From NCBI RefSeq assembly GCF_000247695.1, contig NW_004624801.1, forward strand, positions 1,026,103-1,090,102: DNA of 64,000 nt, given 5' to 3'. This stretch comes from Heterocephalus glaber (taxonomy: Eukaryota > Chordata > Mammalia > Rodentia > Bathyergidae). The translations under genes were made by a program, and so were the position numbers. The first letter of the stretch is position 1. The number at the start of each line of letters is the position of its first letter. The notes below the pieces were generated by a model. That model was not told the origin of the DNA and did no database searches. It saw nothing but the letters and a program-made list of their open reading frames with translations. This document shows positions 47,034 to 58,081 of the stretch, piece by piece.

Positions 47034-47206
47034 AACTTAGTTTTGTAAATAAATTTTTATTAGAATACAGCCACACCCATTTTTTTTTTCATGTTGTCCA
47101 CAGTTGCTTTCCCTCCATAAGAGCAGAGTTGTATCATGGAATAGACTGGTCTGCCAATCCTAAAATACTATTTGACTCTTTACAGAAAAGCTTTGCTTAC
47201 TCCTGA
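47034..47206. mobile_element. MER1-group-like hAT relic
   Basis: 'TTTTGTAAATAAATTTTTATTAGAATACAGCCACACCCATT', 'TCCACAGTTGCTTTCCC', 'AGCAGAGTTG', 'CTAAAATACTATTTGACTCTTTACAGAAAAGCTTTGCTTACTCCTG' matches the hAT-Charlie element whose end reads CTTTACAGAAAAAGTTTGCCGACCCCTG. The ID SINE disrupts its left edge. Confidence 0.7.
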
Positions 47207-48337
47207 CTAAACTATATTGCTACTTATCACTTGTGAGAAGAAAATAACCTACCTATAAAATTATACTTAAAAGTTAATGCAAGGTTTTAATCTGGAAGTA
47301 TATGCATGAATATTCCATATCTGTTTCATTTCATGTTTTGAATCAAAGGACGTTTAAAAATAGCTTATGTATCTAGCATTTGTTTTTATCTTTTCTTCTC
47401 TTGGTTTATTTTTTCTTGCTTCCTCTTCACTAACAAATCCAACAAGAGTTCTAAACTGGAAAAGCAGTGAATGTGCCTGCTGTCTTCTCTGGGTAACATC
47501 TGATTTCACTACAATAAGAAATACAGTTAAGCAGACGTTCACTTCCTTAGAGGCCCTGGCTAAGGTACAATAAAAATGAACTGACAGCCAGGAGCAAGGG
47601 AAGGGAGTACGGACTGAATGTCCTTGCTCTGATTCACCATGTCTTGCGTTAATCCCACCCTAGATGAATATGAATTAATCTACATGCCTTTGGCCCCAGA
47701 GTTCAAACTAACATTGTATTGGTATCCTGTCTGTTGTGAAGTTATGACCATTTATTTCCTCTTTTCCTCCAATAAAAAACAAAACAAAACACTAGATTAG
47801 GCTTTCTTTTGGATCATTATTATTTTACAAATGAAAAGACACCTTGCTTGTGTCATCCTCATGAGAGGTTCAGATATTCCCATATATCCGCTTGCTCAAA
47901 TAAGTCTCCAAATATTATAAAAATCTGGTTTTACTTAACTTTTATATTCAAAAGAAAAACCAAGAAACAAAACATGTTTCCATTTCCATTCAGATCACAT
48001 TTTTTATTTTATTTTTTATCATATGAATTTCTTCTGTTTTATCAAGATTTCTTATTCTTCTGTCATGTTTTTATGATTCAAATAGTCTACTTTTGAGACA
48101 CTGCTTAACCAGAGAAGCATTTGGGCTTATTTCTTTGTTTTCTAGTTGTCTTTCAGAAGTCAATTGGTCAATGACATCATTTGGTTTTCATGAATATGTT
48201 CTTCATTCTATTTGCCTAAAAGAGTCTGAACTAGAATGTTTTCTCATTCTGGATGTGTGTATCCAGACACTGACACTTTCAGTATCTAAGAGATGTACAG
48301 GAGTTGGAAGCCAGTGTATGGGATTTTAATTACCAAA
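47207..48337. other. No gene seen; unique DNA
   Basis: 47600-47780 loosely resembles an old MaLR LTR but is too diverged to call. No exon recognised. Confidence 0.45.
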
Positions 48338-48420
48338 ACTAGAGTTTAAATCTTGCCTCTCCATCTAAGCACAGACAATCTTACAGCTGTTTTGAGCCTG
48401 GATTTCTTCAAATAAATGTA
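48338..48420 (+). mobile_element. Possible MIR SINE core
   Basis: 'CTAGAGTTTAAATCTTGCCTCTCC', 'CTTACAGCTGTTTTGAGCC', 'GGATTTCTTCA' follows the MIR order (GGGTTCGAATCC..., GCTGTGTGACC, ...GTTTCCTCA) with heavy divergence. Confidence 0.4.
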
Positions 48421-48699
48421 TCTAGCCCCAAAGTTTTCATAGGGTAGGCAATTGAAAATTGAGATCTGATATTCAATTTTCAACCCTTTTGTCCTTCAAG
48501 TACCATGTGTAAATGTTTATGTTTACTTTCTTTTACAAATACTTCAGAAAGATTATAACTTGAAATACTTTTAGAAACTCTAAAGCCAAGCTATGAAAAT
48601 TGCACAGTGCAGTGGCAGCAGTAGGATTCTGGCAAAAGCTTGAGGCAGGTCATAAAGCAGTTCCCTTTTCAGAGATCTGGCACTTACTCTAAAATCACA

Positions 48700-49573
48700 T
48701 CACAGAAGTAGAAGAAATGTCGAATCATGCACCTCATACAGGATCAGATCAAATACCCAAGAAATGGATAAATTCATGGAGAACCCATACAACATGACTG
48801 ATACCATATAATGAATAGATAGATTTCAGATCCTGAGTAAAAAAGAGAAAACTAGGATCCGGGGATTTAGCTCAGTGGTTCCGCCACCTGCCTTGCAAAT
48901 GCAAGGCCTCGAGTTCAATCCCCAGTACCAAAAAAAAGAGGAAACTATCTTAGCCTGACTTCAAAAATGGAAGGAAAGTAAAGTGCAACTAAAAAACAAG
49001 CAGAAGAGGTAATTATTGACACTGGAACTGGAAATGAACATGGTGAGAGAATTAATGAACCTAGAAGCTGGTTTGAACAATAAGCACTAAATGATAGAAT
49101 GACAGATTTGTCAGTCAAGGTACATGGAAAAGGGGGGATCCGTGAATAGCAAACAGCATAGGAAAAGGTGCCTAATGATTTATCAAGGGAATGCAAATTA
49201 GAACCCCCAAGTAGACCATAATATCCACTTATTAGAAATAAACAAAACAGAAGGGTAATTTGAGTCATTCATTGGAAAATGAGTGCACCTCGAATCCATA
49301 ATGGTAAGTAAAATAAATCAGACACACAAGCTGAAAAATCATATAGTTTCTTCTTCTATAGGAGAAATCCAAAGTATGAATAACTCAAAGGGCAAAATAA
49401 ACGATAGTCAATAGAAATAAGCAGATAGATCTTTGGCAAATGGAAAGGAGACCAAGACATGGGGTGGAGAGCAGGGAGAGAAAGTAAAAACAAATAAGAT
49501 TTGGTAATGAACCAACCACCTACAATGAATGCATTATGAGGTAGCACAAACATGCACTAATAAAATGAAAAAT
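48700..49573 (+). mobile_element. L1 relic with ORF2 piece and 3' end, hit by ID SINE
   Basis: 'AAATACCCAAGAAATGGATAAATTCATGGAGAACCCATAC' is the L1 pre-RT region. After the ID SINE and broken L1-like DNA, 49280-49573 gives a 3' end: 'GAGTGCACCTCGAATCC', 'AAATAAATCAGACACACAAGC', 'CTTCTTCTATAGGAGAAATCC' and 'CACAAACATGCACTAATAAAATG'. It is probably more than one L1 piece. Confidence 0.65.
48855..48935 (+). mobile_element. ID SINE (GGTTCC subfamily)
   Basis: GGGGATTTAGCTCAGTGGTTCC, GCCACCTGCCTTGCAAATGC, GAGTTCAATCCCCAGTACC and A8. Target duplication AAGAGAAAACTA (48843-48854) and AAGAGGAAACTA (48936-48947), one mismatch. Confidence 0.93.
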
Positions 49574-50220
49574 TAAGTTGAAAATAAAAAAGCAAACAAA
49601 ACAAAAACCCCACCAAATGCAAAACACCTGAGGAACAAACAAAAATAGATGATGGAGAATCTTGTAGAACAGCTGAAAATTTTGTGAACTGAGGGTGAAA
49701 GTGCAAAAGGTTACAGATACTCTGGCAGTTGGGAGGTTTCCATAAACACATGATTATCATGAGACCTGTCGTCTTCCAACCTAAGCATTTACTCAAGAGA
49801 AATGAAAACATGTCCATAAAAAAATCATACAATTTTTAAAAAGTTGTGCTATTTCAGGAAACTTTGTCAATGATCATCAGTAACTGGACAACACCTGAGG
49901 GCCCATGAAATGATGAATAAATTTTGAAAAGTTATTGTCATTTAGAGTGGACAGTGTACCTACAAGTGCACCTCGCCTTAGTACAATTGTCTTAGGTGTT
50001 TTAAATATTTTTTGCCCTATTATTCTATGTTTAAATCTGTATATATGATAATTTACTTTACAAAGTCTTATAAATTAATGAATCTGAAGCTGATAAGATA
50101 AAAGGGGGTGGAGGGAAAGAGAAGAAAATGAATTGAAAAGTGTTATGTCCATGTACCAATCCTCTACAATGAATGTAATCATTACACAAACATGTACTAA
50201 TAAAAGACAAAATAAAATAT
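49574..50220 (+). mobile_element. L1 3' end, second stacked copy
   Basis: 'GCATTTACTCAAGAGAAATGAAAACATGTCC' and, at 50100-50215, the purine-rich GGGGGTGGAGGG tract followed by 'CCTCTACAATGAATG' and 'CACAAACATGTACTAATAAAAG'. The same final block occurs at 49530-49565, so two L1 3' ends are stacked head to tail. Confidence 0.65.
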
Positions 50221-50224
50221 AAAT

Positions 50225-50610
50225 AAAATTAAAATTAAAATACTACCATGGTACGTACTTACAATTACACTATCCACAATGCAAAGAATGTAACAATACT
50301 AGCAGACCTTACATGTATTATATTAAGTGAATGGAAGTAGATTTTAAAAGCTGTAGACTATGTAAATCCAATTATACATCATTGTGGAAAAGGAATAACT
50401 TTGACTAGGACAGGAAATATATCAGGATTTGCCAGGAAATATGGGTGAATAGAAGAAATTAACTGTAAAAAGACATAAAGGAATGTATTGGGGCAATTGT
50501 TATGTTCTAAATATTTACTATGGTATGCTTGTGACCACATATCTTTGACCAGTGTCATAGATTTATGAACTAGGAAGTATGAATTTATGGTATGAATGTT
50601 ATATAACAAT
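50225..50610 (+). mobile_element. Possible ancient L1M tail
   Basis: 'ACAGGAAATATATCAGGATTTGCCAGGAAATATGGG', 'GGAATGTATTGGGGCAATTGTTATGTTCT' has the succession of an old L1M 3' end. Diverged. Confidence 0.4.
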
Positions 50611-50632
50611 ATCTTATAAAAATTCTAGTGTA

Positions 50633-50710
50633 GGCTGGGGATTTAGCTCAGTGGTTCCAGCGCCTTCCTCGCAAGCGCAAGGACCCAAGTTCGATCCCCA
50701 GTACCAAAAA
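50633..50710 (+). mobile_element. Young ID SINE with perfect target duplication
   Basis: GGCTGGGGATTTAGCTCAGTGG, TTCCAGCGCCTTCCTCGCAAG, AGTTCGATCCCCAGTACC, A6. ATAAAAATTCTAGTGTA is identical at 50616-50632 and 50711-50727 (17 bp). The exact duplication and intact A and B boxes make this the youngest SINE insertion recognised in the window. Confidence 0.96.
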
Positions 50711-50868
50711 ATAAAAATTCTAGTGTATTCACAGAAAGCTCTTTAAACATTAGGACCTTTCTTTTTTCATAGAATGACTTAGAATAAGATGTGGAATCTC
50801 TCTAAACCAATAAATAATTCTTTGCTACCTAAACACATACAAAACTGAATGATAACATAATAATTTGG

Positions 50869-51032
50869 TTCTTTTGCTTGTTTGATTTTGTTTTTTGAAA
50901 CACGGTCTTGCTATGTAGTTCAGACTGGCCTTGAACTCACTATGTAGCCCAGGCTGGCTTCAAACTTGAGGAGACCCTCCTGCCTCAGCTTCCTGAGGGC
51001 TGGGATTGCAGGCATGGACCCCTATGCCTGGC
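50869..51032 (-). mobile_element. B1 SINE
   Basis: Inverse full-length B1: T-rich end, 'GAAACACGGTCTTGCTATGTAGTTCAG', the second duplicated block 'ACTATGTAGCCCAGGCTGGC', 'CCTCCTGCCTCAGCTTCCTGAGGGCTGGGATTGCAGGCATGG', 'CTATGCCTGGC'. Flanked by AATAATTTGG (50859-50868) and AATAAGTTGG (51033-51042). Confidence 0.93.
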
Positions 51033-51124
51033 AATAAGTTGGAGCTACACTATAGAAAGAAAAATGTAAAAGAAAAATTTATATATAAATATATAGTAAT
51101 ACAACATCAAGTTAAAAGTTTGGG

Positions 51125-51204
51125 TTTTTTTGGTACTGGGGATCGAACTCGTGTCCTTGCCCTTGTGCAGCAGGCAGCAAAAACACTGAGCTAAATCCCT
51201 GGCC
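51125..51204 (-). mobile_element. ID SINE (GGTTCC-type, diverged)
   Basis: TTTTTTTGGTACTGGGGATCGAACTCG, 'TCCTTGCCCTTGTGCAGCAGGC', ACTGAGCTAAATCCCTGGCC. Confidence 0.9.
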
Positions 51205-52280
51205 TTGAAAATTTTGTCACAGACTTTGAAAAAAGATAGATCTACGGAAGAGAATGGACGGTGTGTAAATAGACCTAGTGGTGATTATTAATACTTCACA
51301 AATAGCAAGTATGCAGCTTTGGTTGACTTGTGGAAAGTTAGACTACTTAAGTGTATGCTTTGGGAAACTCATTGAAAACCTATTAAAATGAGTCCCTGTA
51401 CAATTATTACTTTAAAAATCTACACTTTAACATCTTAAAAGCAAAAAAAATGACACAAAAGAATAAAAAAGTAAATGAGTAGCAATATGAACAAATCTCT
51501 TGTTATCTACATCATTTAAATTATGAAAACATAATAAAGAAAATACATCTTTACCGATTAGATCTTTTTGGTGATCAATTTAAGAGTGCTTATCAAAAGT
51601 TAAAAATAAACACGAATTCTTTAATCTGGTAGGCCCTCTTTTAAAAACTTAGAAGATCATTGACTATATGAACAATATATATCAAAAACAACTTAACAAA
51701 TTTTACTAATCATGTTACAATATCAGAGGTACCCTAATGTCTAGCAATAGTATAATGAGCCTAGAAAATTATCCTTACGTTCCTAAACCAAAACACTTTT
51801 CAAGCATTATAATTTTTTTGTGTTCAAAAATTTATGTGTGTCTGTGCCTAAACTCTTTTGAAGGAAAATAATAACATATTGCCAAAAAAATTTAGGCTGT
51901 TGATTTCAGAGTATTATTATAATTTGGATTAATCTCAGTCCTAAAATTTAAACATATTATAAAAAGCTAAAATGAAGAATACCTAACCATGCATATGCAT
52001 ACTCAGGAACTATGGGAAGCTCAAAGTTTAAGATTAGAAAGTGCCTTCTCTGGGCAGATATCAAACATTTGTAGTTTGCACTATGTGCACAGGAAGTTTC
52101 TGAAACAAATTTGAAAATTAGTCTAATTATCTGAATATTGAGAGCATTTAAATTTTCATCTGCTTTTTAATTTTCTCAAAATGAGGTGAAGTGTTTTCTT
52201 GGGGTCTGGATGGGAAGAGGTTAGTGAGACAGAGAGGTGCTAGTGCTACCAAATGAGGGCAGGTTTTATGGTTAAGAGCA
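51205..52280. other. No gene seen; AT-rich unique DNA
   Basis: No exon or named repeat recognised. Confidence 0.5.
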
Positions 52281-52356
52281 TGCGTGTCCAACCAGAGCTC
52301 GTGGCCTTAGGTGGCCCAGGACAACTAGTAATGCAGCTCCACAAAATCATAAACTT
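52281..52356. mobile_element. Possible hAT/Tip100-type relic
   Basis: 'GCATGCGTGTCCAACCAGAGCTCGTGGCC', 'GGTGGCCCAGGACAAC' and 'CCACAAAATCATAAACTTT' recall elements that start GGTTGGACA and carry CAAATTCGTAAACTTT. Truncated by the following SINE. Confidence 0.4.
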
Positions 52357-52450
52357 TAGCCTGAGCAACTTAGTAATTTTTTGAGAGACTGAAAGGGTTA
52401 GTGATGTACTTTAGTGGATTCAATACCCAGTAATGGAGGGGGGGAAAAAA
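52357..52450 (+). mobile_element. B1-ID dimer remnant
   Basis: 'AGCCTGAGCAACTTAGTAA' and 'TTGAGAGACT' is a B1 3' part. 'AAAGGGTTAGTGATGTACTTTAGTGGATTCAATACCCAGTA' is a decayed ID half. Confidence 0.6.
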
Positions 52451-54110
52451 GAAAAGCTATTAACATTTGAAGTAATTTATAATATTTTTCATGATTTCAT
52501 TGTGCAATTCTGGAACCCTACATAGAGGGTTTCGGTGTAGTGCTGACTGGCCCCTGAAGAGAAATCTGCTTATGTCAGACATTATCCATGCTTGTGTGAC
52601 TTGGAGAATAAACCTCAGCGATTATCAATAAGAGCATTTCAACTTACATGTGTGTGTGCCTGTGAAAGGAGGTATTTATTATTAAGTAGACATGTAAGTT
52701 TCCTTATTTAATTACTAATTGTGTTTTTTGTAAAATAACTTGAAGTTAAAATATAAAAAGGAAGTTTTGCTACTTATATACATTGACTATATTATATATT
52801 TTATATTTGACCCGAGACAATTCCTCATTGCTCAATGCCAAGGGCTGTGAGCGAATTCTACGCAGGTACGAGTATTCCAACTCAAGGAGCTTCTGCATGG
52901 TTTTGGGCCGCTACCAGTTGTTCTTGACTCTCACCAAGGGTATAGTGAAGTTACAGATGAGACTTGAATCAATTCAAACAATGAGTGGGGACCTGGGAAG
53001 AAAAGATGATTTGTTAATATTGTGGTTTAGTTTCATCCTTGGTCCATACTTACCTCTCTGTGTTCCCTACCATAGCTGCAAGTCTGTAAAATCATTTGTA
53101 GAAATATACTTTGCATTTCTCTTTGTGGGAAGCTTTTGGTCATTGTTTAATCTTAGGCTATAAAGTTATCTGCCACACACACCTCAATATCAGAAATGAT
53201 CTGTACCATTTATTTTCTGAATGTTTTTATTAAGTTTAGCAAGAAATAAACTATTCTGAGAACCTAGTGTATACCAGGCATCATGTAAAGTCGAAAGAGA
53301 GAAGAGCCTACTGCATTGTGCCCATAATGGCTTGTGGCTACTACTAGAACAAACAATAGGCTATGAGATCCCTGAGTTGAATTCTTGAGGTGAAGAAATG
53401 GCATTGCAGCCAATTTCTAAATTATGTGTAGGAGTTTTCTAGCTGAAGAAGAGAGAGACAAAAAGTACCCCTTGCTTAAGTCCTAGGGCAGGCTAGGATG
53501 TGTAATGAGATAAAATGTCAACAAGCTGGACTGGAACTCCAAGAGATGTGTTGGGTATAGGAAATACTCAAATGAGTGTTAAATCAGCTGAATGAGAAAG
53601 GACATCACATTTTATCTGGCTATTTCAGCAGTTAATTTTCTCTAAAATCAAACCAGACTCTCTTACAAATTTTCTCTAAATCAAATAGCAAAAAATAATA
53701 AATATCCACATTTAATTGACTAAGTACATGACAATACATTTTCATTCTGATTGAAATTCTATATACGTATTTCCTTGGCCTCTGTTATTGTAAAGTGGCT
53801 CTGGCTATAGAACTCTTCTTAAAATCTTTCAGCACTCAACATGTAAGACTCACATGCATTTGTCAAATGCTCTAATGTTTGGTGCAAAAGTGAGATATCT
53901 AACTGGTCAGCTTGCTGATCTGTTGATAATTTTACATCCTTGAAGTCAGGTTTTATGATTATATTATGGAGAACTAGCAGTATAATCTGAACACATGAAA
54001 ACATAGGAGGTACCAGATGATGGAAGTCATTTGATATATCCCCTCTTTCTTTTTTGTTTTTTTGTTCAAGTTGATGGAAAAATGTAAATGAAGGTTTGAT
54101 TATCAGGATG
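52451..54110. other. No gene seen; unique DNA
   Basis: No exon recognised; the 126-codon frame at 52783-53163 looks like chance. 53250-53300 ('GAGAACCTAGTGTATACCAGGCATCATGTAAAG') may be a small L2 or MIR remnant. Confidence 0.45.
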
Positions 54111-54530
54111 TTAGCCCAGCCCTAGGGGAAAAGGGTAGTTTTCTTTGTAACTTGGCAGGCCTGGCATGGCCGCTTCTGACATCATGGGTATTTTTAATGA
54201 AATATTAATGACTCTGATTTTAATAGGAATTTCAGCACAACCTAAATTAAGCCTTGGAAAAGGGATATGGTCCCGTTAAGAACAGTAAAACCCTAAGCTC
54301 CTTTCCTGAAGAGTAGCTGTGAGCAGTTAAAATGACAATCAATTTAACCGGGCCTTATTGCTTTGTAAGTCTCTGAAGTGTGAAGTCCCAGCATGCCTGA
54401 TGTATTTCATTTTAATTTCCTTTTGGACAGAGCTATGGTTAGTGGGGAACCTCACACACAAAAAGAAAAAAAAAATAAATGTGCAGAAGAGGAGGAAATT
54501 ATTTAACCCTTTCAAAAAAGTATGCAATAT
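54111..54530. promoter_or_regulatory. Candidate conserved non-coding block
   Basis: Repeat-free, mixed composition, without long frames. It contains a CRE-like TGACATCA (54178), closely spaced ATTAA words ('TTTTTAATGAAATATTAATGACTCTGATTTTAATAGG', 54192-54228), and GGAAAAGGGATATGG. The texture is that of mammalian conserved enhancers; function is inferred only. Confidence 0.3.
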
Positions 54531-54861
54531 ATTTAAGTAAAGAAAAAAATAACCAAGATTGGATTTCTTCCTTTGTTTTTAAAGAACAGATAGATGTGGT
54601 AGTAAATAATAATGAAAGATCATATTTATAATTTCCATTTAAGCACCTAAAATGCCATTTTGGCACTTGAGATTTTTACATAAATGTTTTGAAAATAAAT
54701 GTTCCTTTGTTGTTTCTATGTAGAAAGATAAAAACCATATAATTTGAACTGAAATTAGTTATCCAAATGGTAATTTTTGTGATTTGCTGATAAATTTTTT
54801 TGGAACCTTGTACCCAGTGCCTTCACATGAAGCACATCCACAGCCTTTCTTTAAGTTTATT
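54531..54861. other. No feature recognised
   Basis: AT-rich unique DNA. Confidence 0.5.
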
Positions 54862-54982
54862 TTTCCACTTGGAGACAGGGTCTTACCAAGTTGCTAAATT
54901 ACCCTTTCTTGGCTCAAACTTGTAGTTCTCCTGTCTCAGCCTCCCAGAACACTGTGATTACAGGAGTATGCCACCATTCTTC
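54862..54982 (-). mobile_element. B1 SINE (diverged)
   Basis: 'TTTTCCACTTGGAGACAGGGTCTTACCAAGTTGCTAAATTACCC', 'CTCAAACTTGTAGTTCTCCTGTCTCAGCCTCCCAGAACACTGTGATTACAGGAGTATGCCACC'. Complete but old; the internal duplication is not evident. Confidence 0.85.
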
Positions 54983-55681
54983 TGATAACTTTCCATTCTA
55001 AAAATTAAGTTTCAAGATATGGCTTTTAGAGGAAGATCACTTTTGATGTTTTAAGACTCTGGTCTTGCCAACTTTACCAATATTGGGGGAAATAAAATGC
55101 CTCCAATTAAAAATGAAGGATTGTTCTTATATTATAAAATTTTTCTTCATGCCGAATGTGCAGTCACCTGCAGGAGTTTCTGCTGGAATATTTTTGTCCC
55201 ATAGCAGCCAGGAGAGAAGACAACAATAATATTGAGGAATGAGGAAGAAAGAATGAGATTTGAGAATTAAAAGAGCAAAATCTGACTTTCATTAGCTTTG
55301 CCACATGTTTAATAATTTGATATTGTTAGCCTTTTAGTTGTTCTCATTTTTATTTCTTATTCTCTAAGAAAACAGTAGAAATACATAAAGGACAAAGCAT
55401 TCTTTCATATTTTTGTTTCTACAGATAGCGACTCAATCGAAATAAAACAGTAGCTGTCCACAACGCAAACATTGCTATATGTGGGGTAATTTTACCTAAC
55501 ATAACTTGAAAGGTGGATATATACATTAAAATTACCCACAGGAAGAGTTTCTCCCAAACATTGTTTTAGTTTAAAAAATAGAAGGAACATTAGTCTGGCC
55601 AATTTATACAGAATGAAACACACAACCACATTCTTTTAATAAGAATAAAATATAAATAAACTCATAATTTACTGTTCTCGA
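54983..55681. other. No feature recognised
   Basis: Unique AT-rich DNA. Confidence 0.5.
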
Positions 55682-55686
55682 GCCAT

Positions 55687-56074
55687 TGTATCCGTTACTT
55701 TTCTGTTGCTGGGATAAAGTATCCAGCACCTGAAACTCGAAGGAGGAGGGGTTTGTTTTGACTCACTGTTTCAGTTCACAGTCCTGTGGATCCAAGACAG
55801 AAACAAGACTGCAGAAGAAACGGGAGTGGAACAGATATTCGACCTGTGAAAACCAAGAAGCAGAGAGAGAAGAGAGGAGCTGGGCACAAAAATACACTTT
55901 CCCAAGTCCCACCTCTGGTGACACACCTCTTTGGACCAGCTTCCACCTCTGAACAACACCCCAGCTACTGGCCTTATCAGTAGGTGAATCCACATGTGAA
56001 TATGGGGCTCCATGATCCAATCACCCTCTAAACAGATAAGACTCTGTGGGACATTCTAGGTTTAAGCAATAACA
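55687..56074 (-). mobile_element. MaLR solo LTR, 388 bp, reverse orientation
   Basis: Starts TGTATCCGTTACTTTTCTGTTGCTGGGATAAAG and ends ...TTTAAGCAATAACA, with 'GGGTTTGTTTTGACTCACTGTTTCAGTTCACAG' and 'ATGATCCAATCACCCTCTAAACAG'. 5-bp flanks GCCAT (55682-55686) and GGCAT (56075-56079), one change. Overlapping frames on both strands are a by-product of its composition. Confidence 0.85.
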
Positions 56075-56079
56075 GGCAT

Positions 56080-56597
56080 CTTTCTGGCAATTTTATTAAC
56101 CCTGCTTAAAAATATCTAATGATTTCCAAGTGTACTGACCCTGAAGGCTAAATTCCTCCCCTGGATTGGCCCTGAAAGTGTTCCTGGTATCCCTTTCTCT
56201 TTCCCTGTTAGTGGGTGTCAAAACACTCAACTCTTGAGTTCTAAAGCGAATGCTATCTGTTGAGCCAGTTCAATGATTGCATATAATTTCTTCTGAGATT
56301 CTCATAATGGCTGGATTGAGTAATCATAAGTACGTAGATTAAAACCCTGGCCCTGCTACTTTCAGATGGATGATCACACTTACTTCCCCTGAATTGGGAG
56401 TTCCTGTGAAAGGTAGTAGAAGTTGTTTTCCATGAAGAACTTGGAGATACCAGGATGAAATGATGAATTACATGAGAGGTCATGCACAGCCCAAGGGTAC
56501 TGTTCTTTCTCATTTTTATTGCTTTCTTTTCCATCACTTATTGTCCTTTTGACTTACTCATATGTTTTGTCTGAAGCTTGATTCTTTTCCTTTAGTT
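56080..56597. other. No gene seen; unique DNA
   Basis: No exon or repeat recognised. Confidence 0.5.
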
Positions 56598-56662
56598 GTC
56601 CTAGGGGCTGAACTCAGTTTCTTGTGCATGCTTAGGGAAGTGCTCTACTACATTCCCACCCA
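56598..56662 (-). mobile_element. Old ID SINE relic
   Basis: 'GTCCTAGGGGCTGAACTCAG', 'TTGTGCATGCTTAGGGAAGTGCTCTACTACATTCCCACCC' is the inverse of a classic-type ID. Confidence 0.65.
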
Positions 56663-56890
56663 AGAGCTCAAATCTTGAGCAAGTGAGACAAAGACAGGGA
56701 TTAAAGGGTTAAAATTAATGTGTAGAAGCATCAGTAAAAGACACTTTCTTTGAGGTATTTGGCCTCCTGCTTCCTCAATGCCTGAAGTAGACTCTGCCTA
56801 GGCTATTATCCAAGCTTGGTTCTTGAACCTCCCTTCAATCCTCTCAGCTCCTAATCTACTTGATTCCATTTTGCTTAAGAAAGCCAATAC
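56663..56890. other. No feature recognised
   Basis: Short unique stretch between SINEs. Confidence 0.5.
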
Positions 56891-57013
56891 TGGCCAGGTG
56901 TAGGGGTGAACACATGTAATTCCAGCACTGGAAGACTGAGGCAGGAGGATCTCTATGGATTCAAGGCCAGCCTATACTACATAGTGAGTTACCTTGTCTC
57001 AAAAAAAGAAAAC
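56891..57013 (+). mobile_element. B1 SINE
   Basis: 'TGGCCAGGTGTAGGGGTGAACACATGTAATTCCAGCACTGG', 'GAGGCAGGAGGATCTCTATGGATTCAAGGCCAGCCTATACTACATAGTGAG', 'CTTGTCTCAAAAAAAG'. It directly abuts an L1 3' end. Confidence 0.92.
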
Positions 57014-57297
57014 GGATGCACCTTGAGACCATAGTGCTAAATGAATTAAATCAGACACAGAGGTTCAATATCACATAGTTTCTCTTATATGAGAAACCCA
57101 GAATGTAAATAATTAAAATAGCCTAATAAAAGAGAAATAGTAGGAAAGAGGGAGGTAGTCTCTATGGAGATGGGACAATCCAGGGAAAGAAGGAGGCGGG
57201 GAAAGTGGAGGAAGGGGCTCAAGATGATATTTGTAGGCACACCAGTTGCCCAAAAAGATTGTAATTATTACGTATTACAGACATATACTAATAAATA

Positions 57298-57299
<2 letters not shown>
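57014..57299 (+). mobile_element. L1 3' end
   Basis: 'GGATGCACCTTGAGACCATAGTGCTAAATGAATTAAATCAGACACAG', 'TTCTCTTATATGAGAAACCCAGAATGTAAATAATT', purine-rich block 57150-57220, 'TTATTACGTATTACAGACATATACTAATAAATAACC'. Same 3' UTR family as at 4706 and 49280. A GA microsatellite replaces the A-tail. Confidence 0.85.

Positions 57300-57344
<45 letters not shown>
57300..57344. repeat. GA microsatellite, about 22 units
   Basis: Pure AG dinucleotides right after the L1 end. Confidence 0.95.
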
Positions 57345-57346
<2 letters not shown>

Positions 57347-57891
57347 ACCCAGCACTGGTTCTGTTACTTACAAATGAAAGCACACCTGAAATCATGCATC
57401 TCAATGTTCTTTCAAGGCAGCACAAGTGACTAATGTAATTTTCTGGTGTCATTCTTTTAAGTAGCTGGATTATTTCCATATAAAAATCGATAGAATGTTC
57501 AACCACCCTAAGTACATTTCATATATAAATGTAAGACTCATTGTTAGAGACTCTTCATGTTAGATACCATGATTTGAGAATAAAGCATCATTTCTCTTTC
57601 ATCATTTCTTAAAAGTTGATTTAACAGTTGTTTTTATTTTAACCTTAAACTGTGACAGGTCCCACTTATGTGTGTGAAGCCTTGTACAATTTGACTTCTG
57701 AGTCCTTTTTTAAAATAAGAGCCCTGATTTTTGAAAGCTTTTTTGATTTCTGGCATGACAAAGAGTTCTTGAGGCGTATCTTACATATTTCTTGCTTGCA
57801 GGTAATTAACCATTTCTCCAAGGAGGCAGATTTTGCTTGGGACAGTAGTTGAACCTTTAAATGACATCTTTTCCAAATGTATTGCAGCTGA
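57345..57891. other. No feature recognised
   Basis: Unique DNA; no exon recognised. Confidence 0.5.
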
Positions 57892-57893
57892 TA

Positions 57894-58081
57894 CAGTGGT
57901 CCCTCGGTTCATGAACTTAACTGGTATAGATGGGTACCTTTGCATTCCTTCAGGGAAGTTAGCTGCAGTCTTGTCCATCAACCATGCAGAGTTTGCAAAT
58001 GGAAATAAATTTTGCTGAACACTTCTGTTCTCAAACCAAACTGGTCACAAACAGAAGCATTCACAAACAGAGGTATCACTG
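57894..58081. mobile_element. 188-bp Tc1/mariner-type MITE
   Basis: The left end CAGTGGTCCCTCGGTTCATGA and the inverted right end CAGTGATACCTCTGTTTGTGA match at 15 of 21 positions and are flanked by TA on both sides (57892-57893, 58082-58083). No transposase frame. End sequence and TA target fit mariner/Tigger-like elements; the family is not named. Confidence 0.75.

Noticed and set aside
50633..50710. tRNA gene (A and B boxes present)
   Set aside because: It is an ID SINE with an A-tail and target duplication; proper tRNA arms and a mature 3' end are lacking. The same applies to the other ID copies.
52783..53163. 126-codon plus-strand frame
   Set aside because: No recognisable domain, signal or homology, no splice or promoter context, and a length plausible by chance.
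55758..56020. Several overlapping frames on both strands
   Set aside because: They lie entirely inside a MaLR LTR.
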